This document shows, piece after piece, positions 1-6,746 of a stretch of 11,717 nt of DNA. Source of the stretch: an uncultured Bacteroidia bacterium (GTDB taxonomy: Bacteria > Bacteroidota > Bacteroidia > Bacteroidales > UBA932); NCBI GenBank assembly GCA_902767355.1, contig CACXHG010000043.1:1-11717 (forward strand). Direction: 5' to 3'. The number at the start of each line of letters is the position of its first letter. Within the stretch, counting starts at the first letter, position 1. The notes beneath the pieces were generated by a model. The model saw only the letters and a list, made by a program, of their open reading frames with translations. It had not been told where the DNA came from and searched no databases. The position numbers and the translations under genes are program-made.

Positions 1-1160
1 GCCTCGGCACGTGCCTGGCTCAGAGGGTCGTTGGTCTTGTCGGAGCCGACATTGTCGGTGTGGCCCTGCACTTCGAAGCGTGCCTGGGGGTTCTTCTTCA
101 TATACTCGGCAACCTTCTGGATTTCTTCCATAGACTCGGGTTTCAGCGTAGCCTTGCCGGTTTCGAACAGGATGTTGTTGGTCACGAACTTGCCGGTCTC
201 CTCGATTGCTTTTTCAACTGCAGATACTTTCGCATCAATGTCGGTGGCATTGCGCTCATAGAGATCCACGGCGCCCTTGGCAATCACAATATTCTTCAAA
301 TAAACAGGTCTGGGACCACCGCAGGCAAACCAGGTAACCCATCCGGCACCGGGCTTGGCATTAGGCACATTGATTACACGTATGCCATCTACATAGAACT
401 TGATGGCGCGCTTGTTGAACGAAAGAGCGAAGTGATGCCAGCGACCATCATTGTTGACTGTATTGTCGGCAGAACTTGCGTGTCCCTCTTTATGGGTGAA
501 AGAAGGCTCTGAGGTAAGGCAATAGCTGCAATCGTATGACTGTTTATCGTGGCAAGTACCATAGGTAATGGTAAACAATTCCCAGTCACGAGGCTGATCT
601 TCATTCATAATATCAAGTTCTATCTGAGCGCAGCCATCTTTAGGTCTGTCGTCATAAAGCATATCGTACTCGATGGTAAACACGTCGCCGAGATAGTTTT
701 TGATGCCGCCCTTGACAAGCGGAGAAATCCAGGCATCACCGCGATCCATCTCAATACACTTCGCGCCATTGATGACTGCAACTTCTGCACTACCTCTGAC
801 GAGGTCCCACTTGGAGGGGAATTCACCGACCTGCTCGCCGGCAAGGTCATCTTCAAACATAATCACGTCGCCGCGGACAAAGTCGCTCTTGACGTTCTGA
901 CTTGTAGCATCGTGAGTGTCGTCGACAGCCTCTGTTGCCTCATAATCTGTATCTTCGTTTTTTGAGGCTTTGTCTTTTTTATCCTTCTTGTCTTTCTTCT
1001 TGCCGTTCAAAAGGTCGTTGACGCCCTTCTCGACCTTGTCGCCGAGGTTGTTCTCTACGGCATCCTTGGCGCGGTCGCCGAGTTTCTTAAGCAGGTTCTG
1101 CCCGTTTGCCGGTGCGCAAACAAAGAGCACCAGCGCGATTATCAAAGCACACTTTTTCAT
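1..1160 (-). CDS. OmpA-family envelope protein with concanavalin/LamG-like domain (3' end cut by window)
   Basis: I translated this by eye from the minus strand; it runs open for 386 codons to the window edge. Residues 1-20 form a signal peptide (MKK, hydrophobic core, cut near ANG-QN) with no lipobox. Residues 21-60 are amphipathic and charged and end in a Lys/Asp-rich linker (about 53-66). Residues about 95-295 look like a beta-rich concanavalin/LamG-type domain, including the signature WHHFALSFNKRAIKFYVDG (241-259). Residues about 326-386 begin an OmpA C-terminal domain: NNILFETGKATLKPES, then GHTDN and LSQARAE. Asp369 and Arg384 are 15 residues apart, the spacing of the diaminopimelate-binding Asp/Arg pair in OmpA domains, so non-covalent peptidoglycan binding in the periplasm is expected. 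The missing tail should be about 40 residues. Its start lies 10 bp after a LuxR-type regulator gene, suggesting one operon. The role of the middle domain is unknown; the OmpA call is firm. Confidence 0.9.
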   Translation of the reverse strand, partial: MKKCALIIALVLFVCAPANGQNLLKKLGDRAKDAVENNLGDKVEKGVNDLLNGKKKDKKDKKDKASKNEDTDYEATEAVDDTHDATSQNVKSDFVRGDVIMFEDDLAGEQVGEFPSKWDLVRGSAEVAVINGAKCIEMDRGDAWISPLVKGGIKNYLGDVFTIEYDMLYDDRPKDGCAQIELDIMNEDQPRDWELFTITYGTCHDKQSYDCSYCLTSEPSFTHKEGHASSADNTVNNDGRWHHFALSFNKRAIKFYVDGIRVINVPNAKPGAGWVTWFACGGPRPVYLKNIVIAKGAVDLYERNATDIDAKVSAVEKAIEETGKFVTNNILFETGKATLKPESMEEIQKVAEYMKKNPQARFEVQGHTDNVGSDKTNDPLSQARAE

Positions 1161-1170
1161 ATCGATAATA

Positions 1171-1389
1171 TTATAATAATTTAAACTCCACGGCTTTCAT
1201 AAGCAGCTCGGCGGTCGAATGCACGCCAAACTTGCGGTGCAACTGCTTGCGGTACCAGATAATGGTCTCCGAGCTCAGGTTCAGTTCCGAGGCCATCGCT
1301 TTGGTAGATTTCCCCTTGGCCAGCAAGCAGAGAATCTGCCGCTCGCGGGCCGTAATCTTCACACTCGGAAATGATTCATTTGTATCCAT
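1171..1389 (-). CDS. Small stand-alone LuxR/GerE-type HTH transcriptional regulator
   Basis: The 72-residue product is almost entirely a LuxR C-terminal (GerE) helix-turn-helix domain. It begins with ITARERQILCLLAKGKSTKA, followed by ASELNLSSETIIWYRKQLHR (the recognition-helix region) and KFGVHSTAELLMKAVEF. No receiver, autoinducer or sensor domain precedes it. The frame stays open upstream to an ATG at 1491, but that extension of 34 residues would translate straight through the hairpin terminator at 1439-1465 and has no domain character. I therefore chose the ATG at 1389, which has an AAGGA-like stretch about 8 nt upstream. The stop is 10 bp before the OmpA-family gene on the same strand, so the pair is probably co-transcribed and the protein may control that envelope gene or itself. 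Family assignment is firm; the target is inference. Confidence 0.85.
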   Translation of the reverse strand: MDTNESFPSVKITARERQILCLLAKGKSTKAMASELNLSSETIIWYRKQLHRKFGVHSTAELLMKAVEFKLL

Positions 1390-1407
1390 AAGATATTCCT
1401 TAATTTC

Positions 1408-1434
1408 CAAGTGTAAATTTCGGGCTATTATCAA
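1408..1434 (-). promoter_or_regulatory. Possible Bacteroidota-type promoter for the HTH-OmpA pair
   Basis: On the minus strand TACACTTG (1415-1408) differs by one base from the TAnnTTTG -7 consensus, and a TTG lies 16 bp upstream (1434-1432). That spacing is shorter than the usual 19-21. The element sits between the terminator and the ATG at 1389, where a promoter would be needed, but the match is weak. Confidence 0.3.
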
Positions 1435-1438
1435 TACG

Positions 1439-1465
1439 AAAAAACCCCACGATTGTGGGGTTTTT
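1439..1465 (-). terminator. Rho-independent terminator after the M16 protease gene
   Basis: A perfect CCCCAC/GTGGGG stem with a 4-nt loop (GATT) is flanked by A6 on one side and T5 on the other, so the stem extends through A-T pairs and could work in both directions. It lies about 50 bp downstream of the protease stop codon and upstream of the HTH start, separating the two minus-strand transcription units. Confidence 0.85.
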
Positions 1466-1470
1466 AGGGT

Positions 1471-1493
1471 AAATGCGCGATAATGGCGCATTT
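1471..1493. repeat. 8-bp perfect inverted repeat next to the terminator
   Basis: AAATGCGC and GCGCATTT are separated by 7 nt. It lies between the protease stop codon and the terminator, so it would form a second hairpin in the 3' end of the protease mRNA. It has no long T tract and is probably an accessory 3'-end structure. Confidence 0.5.
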
Positions 1494-1513
1494 AGTATGG
1501 CACTTTCAGCTCC

Positions 1514-4411
1514 TTAGAAGCCAAAAATCTCTTCGCTGGTGACTTTCTGCACCGGACCGAGAGTCTTGAGATACTCCATGTCGATGTCCTTCTCGTTCCC
1601 GAGAATTCCGTAGTGGTATGTGCGGCCTTTGATCCATTTCTGCTGGTATGCCACCACATCGTCCATGGTAAGCGTGGGCACCTGCTCGTAAATCATCTTG
1701 TCCAGGGGCTCGTCCAGGCCAAGGTCGCGGCAGCGGATGTATGAGCGTATGATGCCCATGCCAGTGGTGCGCTCCGTGCGCATGCGGGAGATGATGGCGT
1801 CCTTGGCAATACCGAGGGAATTCTCGCTCACCGGCATATTGTTTATGATTCCATCATAAGCTTCTACGGCCGTTTGCAGTTTGTCGCTCTGGGTAACCAT
1901 TGCCGCGGTGAAGCGGTATTTGCCTTCGGAATATGCGGGAGTCGAGATGCCGGCACCTGCCGAATAGGCCAAGGCGCGGGATTCACGGATTTCCTGGAAT
2001 ACCACGGAATTCATGCCGCCGCTGAAATACTCGCGGAAAAGCGCACGGGCACTTTCGCTGGCAACATCAAAACTGCGGTCATCCACCGAAACCTGATAAT
2101 AATTCAGATTGGGGGCTTCATACTGGGCCACGAACACCTTGTTTTCGGCTGTGCTGCAAGCCGGCACGAAGTGCTTGGCCAGCGGCTCGGGATTGACGCT
2201 GATGGTGTGGTTGGCCGCCAGGCAGGCTTTCACATCCTCCTCCGAATCCGGGCCGTAGTAATAAATCTCGTGCTGCTTGGCAAACAGCGAACGCAAAGAG
2301 CCGAGAATATCCTCTGAAGTCATTGCCATCAGCTCCGAATTGTCCAGATTCATTTTGGCTATGGTTTCGGGGCCGAGCACCAGATAGTCGTAGAATGCGC
2401 TGTCGTTGGCACCCTGATCCTTCTTGGCATTCAGGCGCCACTGCAGCATCTCGCTCTTGACATCCATGAGCACCTTCTCGTCAGGCTGGGCATTGGCGAT
2501 GAGATTCTCCACAAGGGATATGGCCTCGCCCATGTTCTCCCTGAGCCCGATTATAGAAAGGGTGAAAGTGTTCTCCCTGGCCATGAGGGTATAGAAGCAC
2601 GCCAGGGAATACATCTTGCGCGAGAACTCCTCGGCCGTCATGCTGTCGGTGCCCAGGTGGCGCAGATAGTCGCCGGCATATTCCAGGACGGGATTGTCGT
2701 AGGTGCCGTTGTTGAACACGAACTGCACCGTGAAAATGTCGTTAAGATTGTTCTGCACATAGAGCATATCCACGTTGGCGGCCACGTTGTCCACATCCAG
2801 GTCCTTTGAAAAATCCACGAACACCGGCTCTATGGGCGCGGGCACATTGGCCGAGATATCCTTCAGGAACTGGCTGGAAGTGTCGCGGTTCATGAAGATG
2901 GGCGTGATGGCGGGAGCCTCCACCTTCTGGATGTCGGGGTCCGTGCCTTCGCGCTTGTAAACTATCGCGTAGTTATTCTGGCAGAGATAGGTGTTGGCAA
3001 AATCGACGATGTCTTCCTTGGTGACATTTTTCAGAGCCTGCTCGTTAGCAACGACATCTTTCCAGGGCATGCCGTAAGCAAAGGCGCTGGCCAGGCTGAT
3101 GGCGCGGCTGTAGTTGCTGGTAAGCTCGTTCATCTGGTTCAGGCGGTAGTTGTTCTTGCAGGCGGTTACGTCGTCTTCTGTGAATTCGCCGTTGCAAAGC
3201 TTGGCGACCTCGGCCAGTATCAGGTCCCTCACCTCTTCCAGGCTCTGGCCGCTGTTGGGCATAGCCTCCACCATCACCGTGCTGTAATCCGGCTGGGACT
3301 CATAGGACATGCCGCCGGAGAGAATCTTGTGCTGCTTGTTCAGGTCCAGGTCCATCAGACCCGCTGCGCCGTTGGACATGACGGTGCAGGCGATTTCCGC
3401 CACAGGGTCCACATCCATGGTAGAAGCCACTCCGGGCAGCCTCCAGGCCATGCACATGTATTCGGCTTCCTGGCCGAACACCTCCTTCTCTACGGGAGCT
3501 GTGATTTCCGGCTCGGGTTCATAGGCAAGCTTGGGAAGATTGTTGTTGGGCTTCATGTGGCCGAAATATTTCTTGACAATCTTCACGAATTCGTCGGGAT
3601 CGAAGTCACCGCTGACGCAGATAGCCATGTTGTTGGGCACGTAATAGGTGTCAAAATGCTTCTGGACGGCTTCTATAGACGGGTTTTTCAGGTGCTCCTG
3701 AGTGCCGATGACCGTCTGTGTACCATAGGGATGATGAGGGAAAAGCGCCTGGTTGAGCGCCTCATAGACCTTGCGTCCGTCCTGGGTCATGCCGATGTTT
3801 TTCTCTTCATAAACTGCCTCCAGTTCGGTGTGGAAGCCGCGGATGACCATGTTCTCGAAGCGGTCGGCCTGGATGCGCGCCCAGTTTTCTACCTGGTTGG
3901 CGGGGATATCCTCTATGTAGCAGGTCATATCCTCGGAGGTGAAGGCGTTGGTGCCGGTGGCGCCGATAGCCGCCATCAGCTTGTCGTATTCATTGGGAAT
4001 GGAGATTTTGGAGGCCTCGTAGCTTATGGAGTCTATCCTGTGGTAGAGAGCCTTGCGAGCGGCCTCGTCGCGGGTGCCGCGATAGACCTCGAACAGGCCG
4101 GCAATGGAATCCAGCAGAGGCTTTTCCAGTTCGTAGTTGGTAGTGCCGAACTGCCGGGTTCCCTTGAACATCAGGTGCTCCAGATAGTGCGAGAGGCCGG
4201 TATTGTCTTTAGGGTCGTTCTTGCCGCCAACCTTCACGCAGATGGCAGTCTGCATACGGGGCTCCTCCTTATTTACGGTCATGAAAACCTTCAGGCCGTT
4301 GTCCAGCGTATATATCTGGGTTTTAAGGGGGTCTCCCTCATAGGTCTCATATTTACTGCAGGCGCTTGCGGCGAGCAGCATCAGAGAAAAAAGGAAACAT
4401 AGTTTTTTCAT
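1514..4411 (-). CDS. M16 family zinc metallopeptidase, lipoprotein (pitrilysin/insulinase type)
   Basis: The 965-residue protein starts with a lipoprotein signal ending LAASAC (lipid-modified Cys18), so it should be anchored in the cell envelope. The first half is an active M16 domain. The inverted zinc motif is His75-Tyr-Leu-Glu78-His79, in the stretch GLSHYLEHLMFKGT. The third zinc ligand is probably Glu202, in ELEAVYEEK about 120 residues later. The gap is longer than the roughly 76 residues of mitochondrial processing peptidase because of a charged helical insert near 95-140. The second half ends with a typical non-catalytic M16 domain, with REIRESRALAYSAGAGIS-type sequence near residue 810. 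Such twin-domain proteins of about 930-970 residues are common in Bacteroidota and cleave peptides or proteins in the periplasm; the natural substrate is unknown. It is transcribed alone, divergent from the aminotransferase operon. The family call is very secure. Confidence 0.95.
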   Translation of the reverse strand: MKKLCFLFSLMLLAASACSKYETYEGDPLKTQIYTLDNGLKVFMTVNKEEPRMQTAICVKVGGKNDPKDNTGLSHYLEHLMFKGTRQFGTTNYELEKPLLDSIAGLFEVYRGTRDEAARKALYHRIDSISYEASKISIPNEYDKLMAAIGATGTNAFTSEDMTCYIEDIPANQVENWARIQADRFENMVIRGFHTELEAVYEEKNIGMTQDGRKVYEALNQALFPHHPYGTQTVIGTQEHLKNPSIEAVQKHFDTYYVPNNMAICVSGDFDPDEFVKIVKKYFGHMKPNNNLPKLAYEPEPEITAPVEKEVFGQEAEYMCMAWRLPGVASTMDVDPVAEIACTVMSNGAAGLMDLDLNKQHKILSGGMSYESQPDYSTVMVEAMPNSGQSLEEVRDLILAEVAKLCNGEFTEDDVTACKNNYRLNQMNELTSNYSRAISLASAFAYGMPWKDVVANEQALKNVTKEDIVDFANTYLCQNNYAIVYKREGTDPDIQKVEAPAITPIFMNRDTSSQFLKDISANVPAPIEPVFVDFSKDLDVDNVAANVDMLYVQNNLNDIFTVQFVFNNGTYDNPVLEYAGDYLRHLGTDSMTAEEFSRKMYSLACFYTLMARENTFTLSIIGLRENMGEAISLVENLIANAQPDEKVLMDVKSEMLQWRLNAKKDQGANDSAFYDYLVLGPETIAKMNLDNSELMAMTSEDILGSLRSLFAKQHEIYYYGPDSEEDVKACLAANHTISVNPEPLAKHFVPACSTAENKVFVAQYEAPNLNYYQVSVDDRSFDVASESARALFREYFSGGMNSVVFQEIRESRALAYSAGAGISTPAYSEGKYRFTAAMVTQSDKLQTAVEAYDGIINNMPVSENSLGIAKDAIISRMRTERTTGMGIIRSYIRCRDLGLDEPLDKMIYEQVPTLTMDDVVAYQQKWIKGRTYHYGILGNEKDIDMEYLKTLGPVQKVTSEEIFGF

Positions 4412-4443
4412 TCCGAACTATTTTGATTTGTGCATATTAGACG

Positions 4444-4451
4444 CAAATATA
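4444..4451 (-). promoter_or_regulatory. -7 element of the M16 protease promoter
   Basis: The minus strand reads TATATTTG, a perfect match to the Bacteroidota TAnnTTTG -7 consensus. It would place the transcription start about 25 nt before the ATG at 4411. I see no clear TTG at the -33 distance. Confidence 0.5.
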
Positions 4452-4462
4452 TCAAAAATTAG

Positions 4463-4470
4463 TACCTTAG
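4463..4470 (+). promoter_or_regulatory. Probable -7 element of the aminotransferase-tsaD operon
   Basis: TACCTTAG differs by one base from TAnnTTTG and is followed by CCGCG. It lies 39 bp before the ATG at 4510. The identical octamer occurs in front of iorA on the other strand (10500-10493). No convincing -33 TTG was found, so confidence is moderate. Confidence 0.4.
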
Positions 4471-4509
4471 CCGCGCATTTGAAAGAAATATCCAGAACAA
4501 CAATTATTT

Positions 4510-5712
4510 ATGCCTGTAATCTCTAAACGCGGCGACCTGATGCCCGCTTCCCCTATCCGGAGGCTGGCACCCCTTGCAGATGCCGCAAAAGCCCGCGGCA
4601 CCAAAGTCTATCACCTTAACATTGGCCAGCCGGACCTGCCCACTCCCGAAGTGGCCCTGGAAGCCATACGCAACATAGACCGCACCATACTGGAGTACAG
4701 CCCCAGCCAGGGCTATCGCAGCTACCGCGAAAAATTGGTCAACTACTACAAGAAATTCAACATAGACGTTACCGCCGACGACATTATCATCACCACCGGC
4801 GGCAGCGAGGCGGTGCTGTTCGCCTTCCTGAGCTGCCTTAACCCGGGCGACGAGATTATAGTGCCCGAGCCCGCGTATGCCAACTACATGGCCTTTGCAA
4901 TTTCTGCCGGGGCCGTGATACGTACCGTGACCACCACCATAGACGAAGGCTTCTGCCTGCCCAAGGTGGACAAGTTCGAAGAACTGATCAACGAACGCAC
5001 AAAGGCCATACTCATCTGCAACCCCAACAACCCCACTGGCTACCTCTACACCCGCAAGGAAATGGAGCAGATTCGCCAGCTGGTAAAGAAATACGACCTG
5101 TACCTCTTCTCAGACGAAGTTTACCGCGAATTCGTGTATGCCGGCACGCCTTATATCAGCGCCTGCCATCTCAAGGGCATTGAGCAGAACGTGGTGCTGA
5201 TCGACTCGGTGAGCAAGCGCTACTCCGAGTGCGGCATCCGCATCGGCGCCCTCATCACCAAAAACAAAGAGCTGCGCAAGACCGTGATGAAATTCTGCCA
5301 GGCGCGCCTTTCACCGCCGCTGGTGGGCCAGATAGCCGCCGAGGCATCGCTGGATGCACCCGAAGACTACACAAGCGAAGTCTATGAAGAATATCTGGAA
5401 AGGCGCAAATGCCTCATAGACGGGCTCAACAAGATTCCCGGCGTATATTCCCCCATCCCGATGGGCGCTTTCTATACTGTAGCAAAACTTCCGGTGGACG
5501 ACAGCGACAAGTTCTGCCAGTGGTGCCTGGAAAGTTTCGAATATGAGGGCGCCACGGTCATGATGGCTCCGGCGAGCGGCTTTTACACCACCCCCGGCAT
5601 AGGCCGCAACGAAGTGCGCCTGGCCTATGTGCTCAAGATAGAAGACCTTAAAAAAGCCCTCGTGGTGCTGCAGAAAGCCCTCGAGGCATATCCCGGGAGA
5701 GTAGAAGAATGA
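4510..5712 (+). CDS. PLP-dependent class I/II aminotransferase
   Basis: The 400-residue protein has a full fold-type I aminotransferase set. GGSEA at 97-101 binds the cofactor phosphate. NPNNPTG at 171-177 and Asp202 (in SDEVYREF) hold the pyridine ring. Lys236 in DSVSKRYSECGIRIG should be the Schiff-base lysine. Arg370 in NEVRLAYV should bind the substrate carboxylate. LNIGQPDLPTP (36-46) and EYSPSQGYRSYREKL near the N-terminus are typical of the aspartate/aromatic aminotransferase group. It would move an amino group between an amino acid and 2-oxoglutarate in the cytoplasm. Aspartate, aromatic or branched-chain substrates cannot be told apart here. It is the first gene of a three-gene operon, and its stop overlaps the tsaD start by 4 nt (ATGA). 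Confidence 0.93.
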   Translation: MPVISKRGDLMPASPIRRLAPLADAAKARGTKVYHLNIGQPDLPTPEVALEAIRNIDRTILEYSPSQGYRSYREKLVNYYKKFNIDVTADDIIITTGGSEAVLFAFLSCLNPGDEIIVPEPAYANYMAFAISAGAVIRTVTTTIDEGFCLPKVDKFEELINERTKAILICNPNNPTGYLYTRKEMEQIRQLVKKYDLYLFSDEVYREFVYAGTPYISACHLKGIEQNVVLIDSVSKRYSECGIRIGALITKNKELRKTVMKFCQARLSPPLVGQIAAEASLDAPEDYTSEVYEEYLERRKCLIDGLNKIPGVYSPIPMGAFYTVAKLPVDDSDKFCQWCLESFEYEGATVMMAPASGFYTTPGIGRNEVRLAYVLKIEDLKKALVVLQKALEAYPGRVEE

Positions 5713-6746
5713 CAGACGGCAAAACCCTTATCTTAGGAATAGAATCTTCTTGCGACGACACTTCTGCGGCAGTCCTGGCCGACGGCTGGCTGCTTTCCAA
5801 CGTAATGGCCTCCCAGGAGGTACACCGCAAATACGGCGGCGTGATTCCTGAGCTTGCCAGCCGGGCACACCAGCAGAACATCCTGCCGGTAGTGTCGCAG
5901 GCGCTGGTCCAGGCCGGCGTTAGCATGAGCGACATAGACGCCATAGCCTACACCCGGGGCCCCGGCCTGCTGGGCAGCCTTATTGTGGGCACTTCCTTTG
6001 CCAAAGGGCTGGCAATTGCGGCAGATAAACCGATGGTTGAGGTAAACCACCTTCAGGGCCATATTCTGTCACACTTTATAAAAGTAGAAGGCCGCGACAA
6101 CACCCAGCCGCAATTCCCCTTCCTGGCACTGCTGACCTCCGGCGGACACACCCAGATAGTGCGCGTAGATGACTATCTCAATTTCACGATACTGGGCCAG
6201 ACGATAGACGACGCCGTGGGCGAAGCCTTTGACAAATGCGCCAAGATGCTGGATCTCGGCTACCCCGGCGGCCCAATCATAGACCGCCTCGCAAAAGAGG
6301 GAGACCCGAACAAATTCCGCTTTGCCAAACCTCACATCGAAGGCCTGGACTTCAGCTTCAGCGGCATAAAGACTTCCCTGCTCTACTTCTTGCGCGACCA
6401 GCTCAAAGAGGATCCCGATTTTATAGAAAAATATAAAAACGACATCTGTGCCAGCTTCCAGAAAGACCTGATAGACATACTCATGGACAAGCTGGTCAAG
6501 GCCACTAAACAGACCGGAATCAAGCAGATTGTGGCCGGCGGCGGCGTGGCAGCCAACTCCGCCCTGCGCGCGGCCATCACTTCCGAGGGCGAAAAGCGCG
6601 GCTGGAGCTGCTTCTTGCCGGAGCTGCGCTTCACCACAGACAATGCCGCCATGATAGCCATCGTGGGCATGTATAAATACCAGGCCGGCATATTCTGCGG
6701 CCTGGACGCCGCCCCCATCTCCAGGGCCGCCGACTACAAGTTATGA
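5709..6746 (+). CDS. tsaD: tRNA N6-adenosine threonylcarbamoyltransferase TsaD
   Basis: The 345-residue protein is a full-length Kae1/TsaD ASKHA-fold enzyme. It moves the threonylcarbamoyl group from threonylcarbamoyl-AMP to A37 of ANN-decoding tRNAs, working with TsaB and TsaE (not in this window). The N-terminal LGIESSCDDTSAAV is the family signature. His114 and His118 in NHLQGH and Asp311 in TTDNAAM are the expected metal ligands. SGGHT (144-148), TIDDAVGEAFDKCAKML (165-181) and VAGGGVAANS (275-284) are the conserved nucleotide- and substrate-binding loops. Its ATG overlaps the aminotransferase stop, and its own stop overlaps the next start, both as ATGA, so translation is likely coupled along the operon. 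About half of its isoleucine codons are ATA. This is an ANN codon, although it is read by tRNA-Ile(CAU), which also needs TilS. Confidence 0.98.
   Translation: MTDGKTLILGIESSCDDTSAAVLADGWLLSNVMASQEVHRKYGGVIPELASRAHQQNILPVVSQALVQAGVSMSDIDAIAYTRGPGLLGSLIVGTSFAKGLAIAADKPMVEVNHLQGHILSHFIKVEGRDNTQPQFPFLALLTSGGHTQIVRVDDYLNFTILGQTIDDAVGEAFDKCAKMLDLGYPGGPIIDRLAKEGDPNKFRFAKPHIEGLDFSFSGIKTSLLYFLRDQLKEDPDFIEKYKNDICASFQKDLIDILMDKLVKATKQTGIKQIVAGGGVAANSALRAAITSEGEKRGWSCFLPELRFTTDNAAMIAIVGMYKYQAGIFCGLDAAPISRAADYKL

Noticed and set aside
60..965. Plus-strand open frames of 138-150 codons at the left end
   Set aside because: They are antisense to the OmpA-family gene, whose minus-strand frame has a signal peptide and a conserved OmpA domain.
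1390..1491. N-terminal extension of the HTH protein from an ATG at 1491
   Set aside because: It would translate through the rho-independent terminator and adds no domain; the ATG at 1389 gives a clean GerE domain.
3329..4402. Open frame of 357 codons on the plus strand
   Set aside because: It lies antisense inside the clear M16 protease gene; its sequence has no recognisable domain and is rich in His, Val and Gly as expected from a mirror frame.
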